Assembly (NCBI GenBank): GCA_027451085.1 | Contig: DAIDKA010000280.1 | Span: 1-7,039 of the forward strand | Reading direction: 5' to 3' | DNA from: Gammaproteobacteria bacterium | GTDB taxonomy: Bacteria > Pseudomonadota > Gammaproteobacteria > Steroidobacterales > Steroidobacteraceae | Length of the DNA: 7,039 nucleotides | Shown: positions 6,209 through 7,039 of the stretch, one piece after another | How positions within the stretch are numbered: position 1 is the first letter of the stretch | Layout: each line of letters starts with the position of its first letter | Made by a program: the position numbers and the translations under genes | The notes under the pieces: model-generated | Databases searched by the model: none | What the model saw: the letters and a program-made list of their open reading frames with translations, nothing else | What the model was told of the DNA's origin: nothing

Positions 6209-6922
6209 ATGACCGATTCAAACCCGCATCTGCTGATCGTCGACGACGACCGTGAAATCCGCTCGCTGCTCGGCCGCTACTTCGAGAGCAACGGTTTCCG
6301 TGCCACGGCCGTGGAGCATGGCGAGGCCATGACCCACGCGCTGGAGCAGGAGAAGATCGATCTCATCGTGCTGGACGTCATGCTGCCTGGCGTAAACGGC
6401 ATGACCCTGTGCCGTGAGCTGCGCCGGCACTCACAGATCCCGGTCATCATGCTCACCGCGCGCGGGGAGGACGAGGACCGCATCGACGGCCTGGAATCCG
6501 GCGCCGACGACTACCTGCCCAAGCCCTTCAATCCACGCGAACTGCTGTCACGCGTGAAGGCGGTGCTGCGCCGTTCCTCTGCCAGCGCCGTGGATGTGCC
6601 GGTGCGCACATTCCGCTTCGGCGGCTGGGTGCTCGACACGGCCACCCGCACCCTGACAGACAGCGATGGCAGTCGTATCCCGCTGAGCGGCGCCGAGTAC
6701 CGGCTGCTGACGGTGCTGCTGGCGTCGCCGTCGCGGGTGCTGTCACGCGCGCAACTCGCCACGCTGCTGCGCGGCCGCGAAGCCGATCCCCAGGACCGCA
6801 GCATCGATGTGCGTGTGAGCCGCCTGCGCCAGCTGCTCGGTGACAACGCCCGTGCCTCGCAGATCATCAAGACGGTCTACGGGGAGGGCTATGTCATCGG
6901 CGTCGGCGTCGAGACCGCCTGA
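6209..6922 (+). CDS. ompR: OmpR-family two-component response regulator
   Basis: A 237-residue cytosolic transcription factor. The receiver domain (about 7-122) has the acidic pocket D12-D14, phosphoacceptor D56 in VLDVMLPG, T83 in IMLTARG and K105 in PKPF. A winged-helix DNA-binding domain (about 140-233) includes LSGAEYRLL, the RSIDVRVSRLRQLLG recognition region, and IIKTVYGEGYVIGV. GLESGADDYLPKPFNPREL and the GRE…RSIDVxxSRLR block resemble E. coli OmpR more than PhoB or KdpE, so ompR is a reasonable symbol, but targets cannot be inferred. The 76-base gap upstream (6133-6208) is the largest non-coding gap in the window and is where a promoter for this pair would be expected; I found no convincing -35/-10 pair there. 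A sensor kinase gene starts within its last codons. Confidence 0.93.
   Translation: MTDSNPHLLIVDDDREIRSLLGRYFESNGFRATAVEHGEAMTHALEQEKIDLIVLDVMLPGVNGMTLCRELRRHSQIPVIMLTARGEDEDRIDGLESGADDYLPKPFNPRELLSRVKAVLRRSSASAVDVPVRTFRFGGWVLDTATRTLTDSDGSRIPLSGAEYRLLTVLLASPSRVLSRAQLATLLRGREADPQDRSIDVRVSRLRQLLGDNARASQIIKTVYGEGYVIGVGVETA
6883..6887 (+). promoter_or_regulatory. Shine-Dalgarno-like sequence for the sensor kinase, inside the regulator gene
   Basis: GGAGG, within a longer G-rich run starting at 6881, lies three bases before the ATG at 6891. The spacing is short. The same bases encode the conserved GEG codons of the regulator's C-terminal hairpin, so the match may be partly forced by the protein. 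Confidence 0.45.
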
Positions 6923-7039
6923 GGCGGCGCCGCCCGCCCGCCTGAGGTTCACCTGCTTCTGGCCGCGCAGTCTGTTCGCGCGGCTGTTCACGGCCGTGCT
7001 GGTGGGCGTGCTGACGGCGCAGTCCATCGGCGTGGTGCT
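6891..7039 (+). CDS. Sensor histidine kinase, N-terminal fragment (EnvZ-like by context)
   Basis: Forty-nine complete codons are visible before the window ends. The reading frame is open from ATG 6891. It gives a short Ser/Ala/Pro-rich, probably cytosolic head (residues 1-17), then FWPRSLFARLF and a hydrophobic segment from about residue 28 onward (LFTAVLVGVLTAQSIGVV), the typical start of an inner-membrane sensor kinase whose first membrane helix follows a basic SLFARL stretch. It overlaps the response regulator gene by 32 bases in another frame, and such overlap is common between paired regulator and kinase genes. No later start would leave the first membrane helix intact with an ATG. No catalytic domain is visible, so the call rests on position and on this N-terminal pattern. 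Confidence 0.75.
   Translation, partial: MSSASASRPPEAAPPARLRFTCFWPRSLFARLFTAVLVGVLTAQSIGVV

Overview
The window looks like chromosomal housekeeping DNA from a high-GC gammaproteobacterium. The order folC–dedD–cvpA–purF is characteristic of Gammaproteobacteria. PurF is of the Escherichia coli type, with Met-Cys at the N-terminus and no propeptide. MiaE and an OmpR-like regulator point the same way. GC content is visibly high, with strong G/C at third codon positions. A lineage such as Nevskiales/Steroidobacterales or a Xanthomonadales relative is plausible, but that is a guess.

All genes lie on the + strand and are tightly packed. Positions 1-302 hold the 3' end of folC (folylpolyglutamate synthase). 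Next come a SPOR-domain protein of the DedD type (340-1035, TTG start), the membrane protein CvpA (1051-1578) and purF (1610-3124), which catalyses the first committed step of purine synthesis. After purF the order departs from the familiar ones: a class II (MOFRL family) glycerate 2-kinase (3134-4345), a soluble eukaryotic-type Ser/Thr protein kinase with a degenerate receiver-like N-terminus (4355-5530), and the tRNA hydroxylase MiaE (5527-6132), which overlaps the kinase gene by ATGA. A 76-base gap follows. Then come an OmpR-type response regulator (6209-6922) and the first 49 codons of its probable sensor histidine kinase (6891 onward, overlapping by 32 bases and cut by the window edge).

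Gaps between folC and miaE are 37, 15, 31, 9, 9 and -4 bases, and I see no terminator in them. One long transcript from folC to miaE is therefore plausible, with the two-component pair as a second unit. Folate polyglutamylation and PurF are linked through one-carbon supply to purine synthesis. Glycerate kinase feeds 2-phosphoglycerate into central metabolism.

I found no mobile elements, CRISPR arrays, RNA genes or defence-like islands. The least ordinary item is the Ser/Thr kinase. Its receiver-like domain has glycine where the phosphoacceptor aspartate is expected, and its nucleotide-binding loop has lost all three canonical glycines although the other catalytic residues are present. Its coupling to miaE is the best lead for something not yet described.
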